The notes under the pieces were generated by a model, which did not search any database, was not told where the DNA came from, and saw only the letters and a program-made list of their open reading frames with translations. A program made the position numbers and the translations under genes. A stretch of 27,429 nucleotides of DNA, taken from assembly GCA_042408535.1 (NCBI GenBank), contig JBHORA010000101.1, positions 1 through 27,429 on the forward strand. Reading direction: 5' to 3'. Below are positions 15,295-22,759 of this stretch, in pieces. The DNA is from BPIH01 sp042408535. Lineage in GTDB: Bacteria > Chloroflexota > Limnocylindria > Limnocylindrales > CSP1-4. Numbering within the stretch: the first letter of the stretch is position 1; every line of letters begins with the position of its first letter.

Positions 15295-16728
15295 ATGGCC
15301 CCTCCGCCGCGCCGGAGGGCGGCACAATGGCCCCGTCGATCCCGAGCTGACGAGGAACCTGCCATCGCTGCCCAGCTCCCTCCGGCTCCCCCATCCGATC
15401 GAGGTCGGTCCGGCTCGCCTCGGCCATGGCCCGCCGAGCGGACGCCCGCCCTCGGTCGCCTCGGGCTGCTGGCGGCCTATTGGCTCGGCCTCTCCGTGCT
15501 GTGGGGCAGCCTCACCACGATCGTCCTCCCTCGCCTCGTCGAGCGCCTCGCGCCCGGTGCCGTGAAAACGACGGCCCTCTCGGCCGTCGCTGCCCTCCAG
15601 GCCCTCGTGGCCATCCTCGTCCAACCGGTCTCAGGCGCGGCGAGCGACCGCACCGCCACTCCCTGGGGTCGTCGACGACCCTACATCGTCGTCGGGGTGG
15701 CGGCGCAGCTCGTCTTCCTCTCCCTCCTCGCCGTCGCCGGCTCATACCCGGCGATCGTGGTGACGATCCTCCTGGTCGAACTCGCCTCGAACGTCGCCCA
15801 GGGGCCGTACCAGGGGCTCCTGCCGGATCTCGTCCCGCCTGGTCGCCGTGGCCTCGCCTCTGGCCTCCTCGGCGGCGCTCAGCTCGTGGGGCAGGTCGTC
15901 GGTGTCGCCGTCGCCGGGGTCCTCGCCGCTGCAGGCGACACGTCGACCGCCATTGTCTTCGCTGGCCTCGCCGTCGCCTTCGGCGCCCTGGCAACCATCC
16001 TCGGTGTCGACGAGCCCCCTTCGGCCGGTGGTCCGGGACCATCGGCAGAGGCTGTCGTGCGAGCGATCCTCCGACCGCGGGGCTGGGTGGCCCCGATGCG
16101 GACGATGCTCCTCGAGGTCTGGGGCCGCGACGTCCTGGAACGACGCGACTATCTCTGGCTCCTCGCCTCACGGCTCGCCATCTTGATGGCCACCGGCACC
16201 CTCCAGCCGTTCGTCTACTTCTACCTCGAGGACTCGATCGGTCTCGGCCCGCAGGCGAGCGCGGCCGTGGCGCCCCTGGCCGCCGTCGTCGCCCTCGTCG
16301 CGATCGCGTCGGCCCTGCCAGGTGGTGCCCTGACGGCCCACTGGGGCCGCGTTCGGACCGTGTTCGTGAGCGCCGTCTGTGGTGCCATCGGCGCCCTTCT
16401 CTTCGCGGTCGCTCCGAGCTACGGCGCTCTCTTCCCGATCGCCATCCCCTTCGGGATCGCGCTCGGTGTCTTCCTGTCCGCCGACTGGGCGCTCCTCGTC
16501 GACATCGTGCCCCCCGAAGAGAGTGGTCGTTACCTCGGCCTCTCGAACACGGTGACCGCCGGAGCGAGCGTGCTGGCGGTCGCCGTGGGTGGGCCCCTTG
16601 CCGACCTCGTGAACGGCTGGTCGACCGGTGCCGGCTACCGAGCCGTCTTCGTGCTTGCCGCCCTCGAGTTCGTCGTCGGAGCCTGGTCCGTCACCCGGGT
16701 TCCCGAACCGTCGACCGAGCTGCTCTGA
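15295..16728 (+). CDS. Major facilitator superfamily transporter
   Basis: About 12 membrane segments are visible after an unstructured N-terminus. Between segments 2 and 3 is SDRTATPWGRRRPYIVVG, a clear MFS signature loop (D-R-x-G-R-R) close to that of SLC45/GPH-like sugar transporters. Segment 5 carries GPYQGLLPDLVPPGRRGLASG, and the second half has the related DIVPPEESGRYLGLSN. The substrate is unknown; the motifs suggest a sugar or proton-coupled solute. The start is uncertain. In-frame ATG codons lie at 15250 and 15295, neither with a well-placed ribosome-binding site. A GAGGAA lies six bases before an in-frame ATC at 15364. The start at 15295 gives 477 residues with about 50 disordered residues before segment 1. 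Confidence 0.85.
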   Translation: MAPPPRRRAAQWPRRSRADEEPAIAAQLPPAPPSDRGRSGSPRPWPAERTPALGRLGLLAAYWLGLSVLWGSLTTIVLPRLVERLAPGAVKTTALSAVAALQALVAILVQPVSGAASDRTATPWGRRRPYIVVGVAAQLVFLSLLAVAGSYPAIVVTILLVELASNVAQGPYQGLLPDLVPPGRRGLASGLLGGAQLVGQVVGVAVAGVLAAAGDTSTAIVFAGLAVAFGALATILGVDEPPSAGGPGPSAEAVVRAILRPRGWVAPMRTMLLEVWGRDVLERRDYLWLLASRLAILMATGTLQPFVYFYLEDSIGLGPQASAAVAPLAAVVALVAIASALPGGALTAHWGRVRTVFVSAVCGAIGALLFAVAPSYGALFPIAIPFGIALGVFLSADWALLVDIVPPEESGRYLGLSNTVTAGASVLAVAVGGPLADLVNGWSTGAGYRAVFVLAALEFVVGAWSVTRVPEPSTELL

Positions 16729-16756
16729 AGGAGGTCACCGCCCACCGAAGACCGCT

Positions 16757-16810
16757 GCCGATCGCGCTTTCGCGACCGCCGCCGATCGCGCTTTCGCGAC
16801 CGCCGCCGAT
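16757..16810 (+). repeat. Tandem 24-base repeat with hairpin cores (2.25 copies)
   Basis: A 24-base unit starting GCCGATCGCGCTTTCGCGAC is repeated at 16757-16780 and 16781-16804, with a third copy breaking off after six bases. Each full unit holds a perfect 5-base stem TCGCG/CGCGA around a CTTT loop (16762-16775 and 16786-16799). It lies just after the MFS stop. It may act as a weak terminator or RNA-stabilising structure, but no T-run follows. Confidence 0.8.
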
Positions 16811-16843
16811 CTCTCTCCCCGTTCGGAGCCCGCCCCGGCGGTG

Positions 16844-16877
16844 AGCCCCGGACGAGGGGCCAGCCCCGGACGAGGGG
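16844..16877 (+). repeat. Two-copy 16-base direct repeat, 18-base period
   Basis: AGCCCCGGACGAGGGG occurs at 16844-16859 and 16862-16877 without mismatch. It is a separate short repeat in the same intergenic tract as the 24-base repeat, upstream of the lipoprotein gene. Partial self-complementarity (CCCC with GGGG) allows small hairpins. No function is evident. Confidence 0.7.
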
Positions 16878-16978
16878 GGGAGCGCCGGCCCGCCCTACGC
16901 CGGCTCCGGTGGCACGGGCCTGCCGCTCCAGTGGCACGGACCCGTTGCTCCGGTCCGGGCGCGCCCCTCGGGCCGTGT

Positions 16979-16984
16979 TAGGAT
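16979..16984 (+). promoter_or_regulatory. Predicted -10 box (TAGGAT), near-leaderless
   Basis: TAGGAT ends nine bases before the ATG at 16994 and the spacer contains no ribosome-binding site. This is the same hexamer as at 10472-10477. Confidence 0.45.
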
Positions 16985-16993
16985 CGCCTCGCT

Positions 16994-17677
16994 ATGGGAA
17001 CGGGGAGGCTCGTCCGGAGGGTGGGTCGAGGAGCACGGCACCGATCCGAGGTCACCGGAGCTCCTGCGGCCGCTCTCGTCGTCGCCCTCGTCGTCGCTTG
17101 TGGGCCAGGTCCGACCCCGACCCCCCAGCCATCGCCGGCGCCATCCCCGACGGCGACCCCGAACCCCCACCTCACCGAGCCGGCGAGCGCCAACGACGTC
17201 TTCCGGGCGATGAGCGCGGCCGGACTCCGGGTCGTGCCGAACAACGCCGTCAGCGGGGCAGCGGGAGAAGAACCCCGGTTGAGGATCAACGCGACGTACG
17301 CCAACTGGCCCCTCGTCATCCACGAGTACTCGAGCAGCGCCGCCCTGCGGACGCACGCCCGCTTCCGACCGGGCGGTCGGCCGACGATCGGCGAGGCGCC
17401 CTTCAATCTGGCCGGACTGAACATCCTCGTCGAGTTCGGCCCCCACGCCAAAAACCGCAACGAGCCACCACCCGAAGCCGCCTTCCGCGCAGCCGCCGAG
17501 GCCCTCATCGAGGTCCTCGATCCCCTCCTCGGGCCGCTCGCCCAGATGTCGATCGAACCGCTCCCGCTGCCCACCCTCACTCCGTCCCCCGGTGCCCCGT
17601 CGCCCGGTGCGAGCACCTCGCCGTCGGGTTCGGAGCGCCCATCCGGGTCCCCCGTCGCCTCGGGGAGCGCGCCGTGA
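16994..17677 (+). CDS. Predicted lipoprotein of unknown function
   Basis: The protein has 227 residues. A basic N-terminus and a hydrophobic stretch (ALVVALVVAC) end in a lipobox-like VVAC with Cys at residue 36, so it is probably lipid-anchored outside the membrane. A Pro/Thr-rich linker follows (about residues 38-58). A compact domain from about 63 to 190 starts ASANDVFRAMSAAGLRVVPNN and contains INATYANWPLVIHEYSSSAALRTHARF, which looks like a small alpha/beta fold, and the tail is Pro/Ser/Gly-rich. I do not recognise a family. ATG 16994 lies nine bases after a TAGGAT box. The TGA at 17675-17677 overlaps a possible GTG start of the Lrp-like regulator, so the two genes may be co-transcribed. 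Confidence 0.75.
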   Translation: MGTGRLVRRVGRGARHRSEVTGAPAAALVVALVVACGPGPTPTPQPSPAPSPTATPNPHLTEPASANDVFRAMSAAGLRVVPNNAVSGAAGEEPRLRINATYANWPLVIHEYSSSAALRTHARFRPGGRPTIGEAPFNLAGLNILVEFGPHAKNRNEPPPEAAFRAAAEALIEVLDPLLGPLAQMSIEPLPLPTLTPSPGAPSPGASTSPSGSERPSGSPVASGSAP

Positions 17678-17880
17678 CGAGGGAGCGGCGGCGGCTCGGC
17701 GGACGCCTGCCGATCGGAACGACCCAGCCGATCGAACCCCCGGCGACACCGTCCGCCGGAGCGACACGGACAGGCGCGTCCAAGGCGACGAGCGCCGCCC
17801 CTGGGCGCTCGGGTCGAGGCCGGGGCCGGCAGGTCGAGCCGCGGACGGAGCCCCGCCTCCGCCGCAGGAGTGCCCCGATC

Positions 17881-18324
17881 GTGAGCGAGATCGACAAGCG
17901 GATCATCGAGCACCTCCAGGAGGACGGCCGGCGGCCCTTCACCCAGATCGCGGCCGACCTCGGCCTCTCGGAATCGGCCGTCCGCGCCCGGACGAACCGA
18001 CTCGTCGAGCAGGGGATCGTCCAGATCGTCGGGGTGACCGATCCCTTGAAGCTCGGCTTCGCCCAGATGGCGATGATCGGCATCCGCTGCGAGCCTCGGA
18101 AGCTCCTCGAGGTTGCCGAGCGGATCGCCGCCTTCCCGGAGGTCGACTACGTCGTCATCACCGCCGGCCGCTACGACATCCTCATCGAGACGGTCCACGA
18201 GGACAACGAGGCCCTCCTCCGATTCCTCTCCGAGAAGCTGCGGACCGTCGACGGGGTCGCCGAGACGGAGACCTTCGTCTACCTCCGCCTCGTCAAGCAG
18301 ACGTACCAATGGGGCACCCGCTGA
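17881..18324 (+). CDS. Lrp/AsnC family transcriptional regulator
   Basis: This 147-residue DNA-binding protein begins SEIDKRIIEHLQEDGRRPFTQIAADLGLSESAVRARTNRLVEQGIV, a standard AsnC-type winged helix-turn-helix at residues 2-60. The C-terminal RAM domain (about 65-147) includes VAERIAAFPEVDYVVITAGRYDILIETV and VDGVAETETFVYLRLVKQTY, which usually bind an amino acid or other small effector and drive oligomerisation. GTG 17881 is chosen because AGGAG lies at 17866-17870 and the length then fits the family. The frame is open upstream to a GTG at 17674 that overlaps the lipoprotein stop (GTGA). That start would add 69 Arg/Pro/Thr-rich residues. Targets are unknown; the cyclase and Cys/Met enzyme genes downstream are candidates only by proximity. 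Confidence 0.9.
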   Translation: MSEIDKRIIEHLQEDGRRPFTQIAADLGLSESAVRARTNRLVEQGIVQIVGVTDPLKLGFAQMAMIGIRCEPRKLLEVAERIAAFPEVDYVVITAGRYDILIETVHEDNEALLRFLSEKLRTVDGVAETETFVYLRLVKQTYQWGTR

Positions 18325-18491
18325 GGCCGGACCTGGTGGCGACTGGCGGACCGAGCCCGGCGGCCGCTGTACCGGGAGCCGCGAGTCCCCGACGGGTCGG
18401 GGGGTCACAGCTGATAGTTCGTGTCGCCTCCCGGCACCACGAGCCACGCACCACGCCTCCCGGTCGGGTACCCGCGCCTGTCGGGTCCGGT

Positions 18492-18497
18492 TACCAT
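18492..18497 (+). promoter_or_regulatory. Predicted -10 box (TACCAT) of the diguanylate cyclase gene
   Basis: TACCAT fits the TANNAT pattern and would start transcription near 18504, about 40 bases before the chosen GTG. A GGGGG at 18532-18536 would serve as the ribosome-binding site. A CCCCGA/TCGGGG hairpin at 18387-18402 lies further upstream, after the Lrp gene. Confidence 0.35.
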
Positions 18498-18544
18498 GGA
18501 TGGGGCGGTACCCTGCCGGCCCGAGCGAATGGGGGCCAAGCCAC

Positions 18545-19915
18545 GTGCCCGTCGACCTGATCGTCAGCCTCGTCGCGCTCCTCGCCGTCGCCAACCTCGT
18601 CGTCGTGGCGGCGGCCGTCCTGCCATCCCTTCTGGCTGCCCAGGGCCGTCCCGCCGACGGGGCGGTCGATCGATCGGCCTTCGGGCTGACCGCCGTCACC
18701 GGCACTCCACCCGCCGATTTTCTCGCCAATGGCCAGCCGGCCCTCGCCTACGACCGGCTCGTCCGCGTCGCCGGCTGGGCCTTCATCATCGTCGCCATGA
18801 TCGTCGTCGTCGGGGGCGGGTTCTGGGTCGAGCGACAGGCCGCCATCGTTCTCCTCCTCGCCCTGGCTGGGCTCGTCCTCCTCGTCGCCCACGACCTCCT
18901 CCCGACCGGGGTCCTCGGCAGCAGGAGGTACGCCCTCGAGGGGGGCATGGCCCTCACCTTTGCCACCCTCCTCGTCCTCTTCACCGGTCAGGCGACGAGC
19001 CCTTTCTTCTACGTCTTCCCCCTCGTCGTCGGTGGGTCCGCCCTTGTCGCTCCGCCTCGGACGACGGCCGTCTTCACCGTTGTCGCTGGAGTTGCCTACC
19101 TTGCCGCCAGCTTGGCGCCCATCGGCGATCCGGCGCCGGGCGAGCTCGGTCTGGCCACGGTCGCTGTCAACCTCACTGCCCTCGGGCTCGTCGCCTACGT
19201 GGCGACGATCGTCGCCGGCGAGCATCGCCGGTCGCGGGACGAGGCGATCCGGCTGTCGACGATCGATCCCCTGACCGGGCTCTTCAACCGGACCTTCTTC
19301 TTCGCCGCAGTCGAACGCGAGATCGCCCGGAGTGACCGTTCCGGGCGAGGCTTCTGCGTCCTCATGATCGACCTCGACGACCTGAAGGTCGTGAACGATC
19401 GCTTCGGCCACTTCGTCGGCGACCGGCTCCTGGAGGCCGTCGGACGGGTCATCGGGACCCGGCTCCGCCGGATCGATACCGCCGCCCGCTACGGTGGCGA
19501 CGAGTTCGTCGTGCTCCTCCCGGAGACGGACGCAAGCGGCGGCCTCGTCCTCGCCGAGAAGATCCGCCAGGGGGCGGCGGGCATCCGCGTCGAGACGGCC
19601 GAGGGCGGCACGATCCGGGCCTCCCTCTCGATCGGGGTCGCCGCCTATCCGGTCGATGGGACGACGGCCGACGAGCTCCTCATCGCCGCCGACCAGGCGA
19701 TGTTCGCCAGCAAGCGGGCCGGCCGGGACCGGGTGACCGGCGGTCGGGGGCTCGTCGAGGACGAGGCGGATCCCGGGAGCGAGCGCTGGGGCCTCTGGTC
19801 GGACTTCGTCGACCGGTCCGGCCTCCCCATCGAGCCCCGTCGACGGGAACGGATCGAGATCGGTCGGAGCGGTCGGATCGAGGTCGGCCTCGCCCGGGCA
19901 GCCTACCGGCGCTGA
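18545..19915 (+). CDS. Seven-TM diguanylate cyclase (GGDEF)
   Basis: The protein has 456 residues and should make cyclic di-GMP from two GTP. About seven membrane segments fill residues 1-220. The first starts right at LIVSLVALLAVANLVVVAAAVL; others include WAFIIVAMIVVVGGGFWV and TTAVFTVVAGVAYLAASLAP. The cyclase domain starts at STIDPLTGLFNR. It has the substrate and metal site MIDLDDLKVVNDRFGHFVGD, an intact GGDEF at 317-321, and an inhibitory RxxD (RRID, 308-311) five residues before it, so product feedback is expected. No EAL domain is present. A C-terminal tail of about 60 residues is Arg/Glu-rich. GTG 18545 is preferred by GGGGG at 18532-18536; ATG 18500 is an alternative. The membrane region has no recognised ligand motif. 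Confidence 0.93.
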   Translation: MPVDLIVSLVALLAVANLVVVAAAVLPSLLAAQGRPADGAVDRSAFGLTAVTGTPPADFLANGQPALAYDRLVRVAGWAFIIVAMIVVVGGGFWVERQAAIVLLLALAGLVLLVAHDLLPTGVLGSRRYALEGGMALTFATLLVLFTGQATSPFFYVFPLVVGGSALVAPPRTTAVFTVVAGVAYLAASLAPIGDPAPGELGLATVAVNLTALGLVAYVATIVAGEHRRSRDEAIRLSTIDPLTGLFNRTFFFAAVEREIARSDRSGRGFCVLMIDLDDLKVVNDRFGHFVGDRLLEAVGRVIGTRLRRIDTAARYGGDEFVVLLPETDASGGLVLAEKIRQGAAGIRVETAEGGTIRASLSIGVAAYPVDGTTADELLIAADQAMFASKRAGRDRVTGGRGLVEDEADPGSERWGLWSDFVDRSGLPIEPRRRERIEIGRSGRIEVGLARAAYRR

Positions 19916-20005
19916 GCCGCTGGGCCGGGGCAACCGGGCCAGGCGACGGGCGGAGGACACGGCTGACCGGGAACCGCTCCGAGCCGACTCGCTCGACGGA
20001 CGGTG

Positions 20006-20011
20006 TACGAT
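20006..20011 (+). promoter_or_regulatory. Predicted -10 box (TACGAT), leaderless-type spacing
   Basis: TACGAT ends seven bases before the GTG at 20019, the same distance as at 7802-7807. The spacer CGGGGCC is too short for a working ribosome-binding site if transcription starts at the usual distance, so a leaderless message is likely. Confidence 0.45.
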
Positions 20012-20018
20012 CGGGGCC

Positions 20019-21257
20019 GTGAGCGGCTTTTCGACGCGAGCCATCCGCGCGGCCTCGACCCCGCCCCGGGTCGACGAGATCCCGACGGCCGTGCCGATCT
20101 ACCAGAGCGCGACCTTCCAGGCCGCCGACGCCGAGACCCTCGCTGACGTCATCGCCTTCCGGCGACCTGGCTTCAGCTACAGCCGGCTCGGCAACCCGAC
20201 CGTCGAGGCCGCTGCGGCCGCCGTCGCCGAGCTCGAGGGGGCGGAGGCGGGCTACGGCTTCGCCTCGGGGATGGCGGCCATCTTCACGACCCTCACCGCC
20301 CTCGTCGGGGCAGGGGACCGGATCGTCGCCTCCCGCGCCCTCTACGGCTCGACCCAGTCGGTCATCGGCTCCGGGCTCCGGCGCTTCGGGGTGGAGGTCG
20401 ACTTCGTCGACCCGACCGACCCGCAGGCCGTCGAGGCTGCCCTCGGCGAACGCCCGGCCCGCGTCCTCTACGTCGAGACGATCGCCAACCCGACGACCAT
20501 CGTCGCCGACGTCCCCCGCCTCGCCGAACTCGCCCATCGCTCCGGGGCGACCGTCGTCGTCGACAACACCTTCGCCTCGCCCTACGTCTTCCGCCCCTTC
20601 GAGCACGGGGCCGACCTCGTCATCGAGTCGGCCACGAAGTGGATCGGTGGGCACTCGGACGTCCTGGCCGGCTTCGTCGCCGGTCGGCGCGAGCTCGTCG
20701 AGCTCATCCGCGACCGGCAGGTCGAAACCGGCGGGACCCTCAGCCCCTTCAGCGCCTTCCTCGTCCTCCGGGGCGTTGAAACCCTCGCCGTTCGGATGGA
20801 TCGCCACGCCGCGACGGCCCTCGCCCTCGCTGCCTGGCTCGAGGGTCAGGACGGTGTAACCCGCGTCTACTACCCCGGCCTGCCGAGCCATCCCCAGGCC
20901 GCCGTCGCTACCCGGCTCTTCCGGAGCGGGGGCGGCATGCTCGCCTTCGAGCTCGCCGGCGGCCGGAGGGCTGGGGCGGCCTTCATCGATGCCCTCACGA
21001 TCCCCCAGCGGACGGCGTCGCTCGGGAGCGTCCACACCTTCGTCGTCCACCCGCCGTCGACGAGCCAGCGCCAGCTCTCCGAAGCCGAGCTCGCTGCCGC
21101 CGGGATCGCGCCCGGCCTCCTGCGGGTCTCCGTCGGGCTCGAGGATCTCGAGGATCTCGTTTCCGACTTCGAGGCAGGGCTGCAGGCCGCGGCCCGAGCC
21201 GGCGCCCTGACCACCCCCGAACAGGCCCCCGGCTCCGCTCCGGCCGGGCGATCCTAG
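20019..21257 (+). CDS. PLP-dependent Cys/Met metabolism enzyme (sulfhydrylase / gamma-lyase / gamma-synthase family)
   Basis: This 412-residue fold-type I enzyme carries pyridoxal phosphate on K207 in ESATKWIGGHSDVLAG. Other family marks are FSTRAIRA, PTAVPIYQSATF, YSRLGNPTVEA, FASGMAAIFTTLTAL, ETIANPTTIVADVP, VVVDNTFASPYVFRPFEHGADLV, and LGSVHTFVVHPPSTSQRQ near the C-terminus. It acts on sulfur amino acids or their activated homoserine precursors. The substrate loop reads LYGSTQSV, lacking the cysteine of canonical methionine gamma-lyases (YGCT) and the YGGT of many sulfhydrylases and gamma-synthases, so the reaction cannot be fixed. The GTG start follows a TACGAT box at leaderless spacing. 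The gene ends in TAG, 22 bases before the likely resB start, suggesting co-transcription. Confidence 0.92.
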   Translation: MSGFSTRAIRAASTPPRVDEIPTAVPIYQSATFQAADAETLADVIAFRRPGFSYSRLGNPTVEAAAAAVAELEGAEAGYGFASGMAAIFTTLTALVGAGDRIVASRALYGSTQSVIGSGLRRFGVEVDFVDPTDPQAVEAALGERPARVLYVETIANPTTIVADVPRLAELAHRSGATVVVDNTFASPYVFRPFEHGADLVIESATKWIGGHSDVLAGFVAGRRELVELIRDRQVETGGTLSPFSAFLVLRGVETLAVRMDRHAATALALAAWLEGQDGVTRVYYPGLPSHPQAAVATRLFRSGGGMLAFELAGGRRAGAAFIDALTIPQRTASLGSVHTFVVHPPSTSQRQLSEAELAAAGIAPGLLRVSVGLEDLEDLVSDFEAGLQAAARAGALTTPEQAPGSAPAGRS

Positions 21258-21279
21258 GCGATCCCTCGAGGAGGGCACC

Positions 21280-22734
21280 ATCGCGACCCTCGCCACCGGC
21301 CGTCCGGTCGCCACCGACGCCGTCCGACCCGGCCCGATCGGTCGCCTCGGCATCGCCGTCTGGGGCCTCCTTACCTCGGTCGACTTCGCCGTCGTCCAGA
21401 TCATCGTCCTCGGCCTCCTGGCGAGCGTCGGGATGGTCGTCCGCCAGCTTCCCGACTTCGCCTTCCGCTCGCCGACGGACTACGCGAACGAGATGGCGAA
21501 GCTCCGCGATCTCTACGAACCGGTCCTCGGAGCGGGGGTCGTCGACCTCTTCGAACGCCTCGGCTTCTTCGCCGTCTTCCGATCGACGATCTTCTCGATC
21601 GGTCTGGCCGTCCTCCTCGTCTCCATCGTCGCCTGCACGATCGATCGGCTGCCGCGCCTCTGGCGCCAGGCGACGGACATCCGGGTCGTCCAGCCCGAAC
21701 CCTACTTCGACCCCCGCCTCCCGGACCGGGCGACGATCGACGGCCTCACCGCCGACGCCGTCCGGGACGTCCTCCGCCGGCATGGCTATCGCGTCCGCGA
21801 GGCCGAGGTCGACGGGATCCGATACCTCTACGGCGATCGGAACCAGTACGCCAAGCTGGCCACGATCTTCACCCACACCGGGCTCGTGCTCTTCCTCGTC
21901 GCCGCCGCGGTCACGAGCCGCTTCGGCGACGAGGTTGGCCTCGTCGTCGCCGAAGGAGCCTCGACGACCGTCCAGCCGATCGGCACGCCCGGACTCCTCC
22001 TCGTCAAAAATTACGGCTTCGAGGCGCCCGGCTTCGAGGCGGGCCAGCCCCGGGACTTCGTCACCGATCTCGGGGTCTTCCAGAACGGTCGCGAGATCGC
22101 CCGCAAACAGATCCGCGTCAACGACCCCCTCTCGGTGGCTGGCTACACGTTCCACGAGAACGGCTTCGGACCGGCTCCCGAGCTCGTCATCCGCGACACC
22201 GCCGGGCGGCCGCTCTGGGACGGGCCGGTCCCCCTGACCGACCAGGCGGCCGGCTTTCCGTACGGCCAGCTCTCCGTGCCCGGTCGGGACATCGGTCTCG
22301 AGCTCCTCCTCGAGCGGGCCGCCGACGGTCGGGGGATCGTCCTTGTCCTGCCCTACCGGATCGTCGGCCGCAATCCCGACGGCTCGCCGGTCGTCGAGGA
22401 GTTCGCCCCGATGGCGATCGCCGTCGGGGAGACCCAGACCGTCCCCGGTCTCGACTTCAGCGTCGGGCTCCGCCGCTTCGCCGACTACGCGCTCATCATC
22501 GCCAAGCACGATCCGGGCCAGGGCCTCGTCTGGCTCGCCTTCGGCTTCCTCCTCGCCGGGATCGTCGGTACCTTCCACTTCCCGCGCCGGCGGGTCTGGA
22601 CGAGGCTCCGACCGGACGGCTCCCTCGCCCTCGTCGCCCGAGCCGACCGCTACGTCGACGTCCGCCGGGCCTTTGGCCCCCTCCTCGCCGACCTCGTCCG
22701 GCGGCGGGCCTCGCCCGCCCCGACATCGGGCTAG
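21280..22734 (+). CDS. resB: ResB-like cytochrome c biogenesis protein, probable ATC start
   Basis: Starting at ATC 21280 the protein has 484 residues. ResB works with ResC/CcsA to deliver haem and attach it to cytochrome c outside the membrane. The first membrane segment (WGLLTSVDFAVVQIIVLGLLASVG) is typical. A second follows at FFAVFRSTIFSIGLAVLLVSIVACTIDRLPRLW, then YAKLATIFTHTGLVLFLVAAAVT with a conserved His. The large extracellular domain has RDFVTDLGVFQNGREIARKQIRVNDPLSVAGYTFHENGF. The last membrane segment is AKHDPGQGLVWLAFGFLLAGIVGTFHFPRRRVW. The first ATG (21433) would cut segment 1 in half, and no ATG, GTG or TTG exists between 21258 and 21432 in any frame. GAGGAGGG at 21268-21275 sits correctly for ATC 21280. 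No resC gene is in the window. Confidence 0.82.
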   Translation: MATLATGRPVATDAVRPGPIGRLGIAVWGLLTSVDFAVVQIIVLGLLASVGMVVRQLPDFAFRSPTDYANEMAKLRDLYEPVLGAGVVDLFERLGFFAVFRSTIFSIGLAVLLVSIVACTIDRLPRLWRQATDIRVVQPEPYFDPRLPDRATIDGLTADAVRDVLRRHGYRVREAEVDGIRYLYGDRNQYAKLATIFTHTGLVLFLVAAAVTSRFGDEVGLVVAEGASTTVQPIGTPGLLLVKNYGFEAPGFEAGQPRDFVTDLGVFQNGREIARKQIRVNDPLSVAGYTFHENGFGPAPELVIRDTAGRPLWDGPVPLTDQAAGFPYGQLSVPGRDIGLELLLERAADGRGIVLVLPYRIVGRNPDGSPVVEEFAPMAIAVGETQTVPGLDFSVGLRRFADYALIIAKHDPGQGLVWLAFGFLLAGIVGTFHFPRRRVWTRLRPDGSLALVARADRYVDVRRAFGPLLADLVRRRASPAPTSG

Positions 22735-22759
22735 GGGAGCCCGCACCGGGGCCACGACG

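Noticed and set aside
18387..18402. Terminator after the Lrp gene
   Set aside because: A CCCCGA/TCGGGG stem is present but short and without a T-run, so it is not listed as a terminator.
21433..22734. ATG 21433 as the resB start
   Set aside because: It would remove half of the conserved first membrane segment and has no ribosome-binding site.
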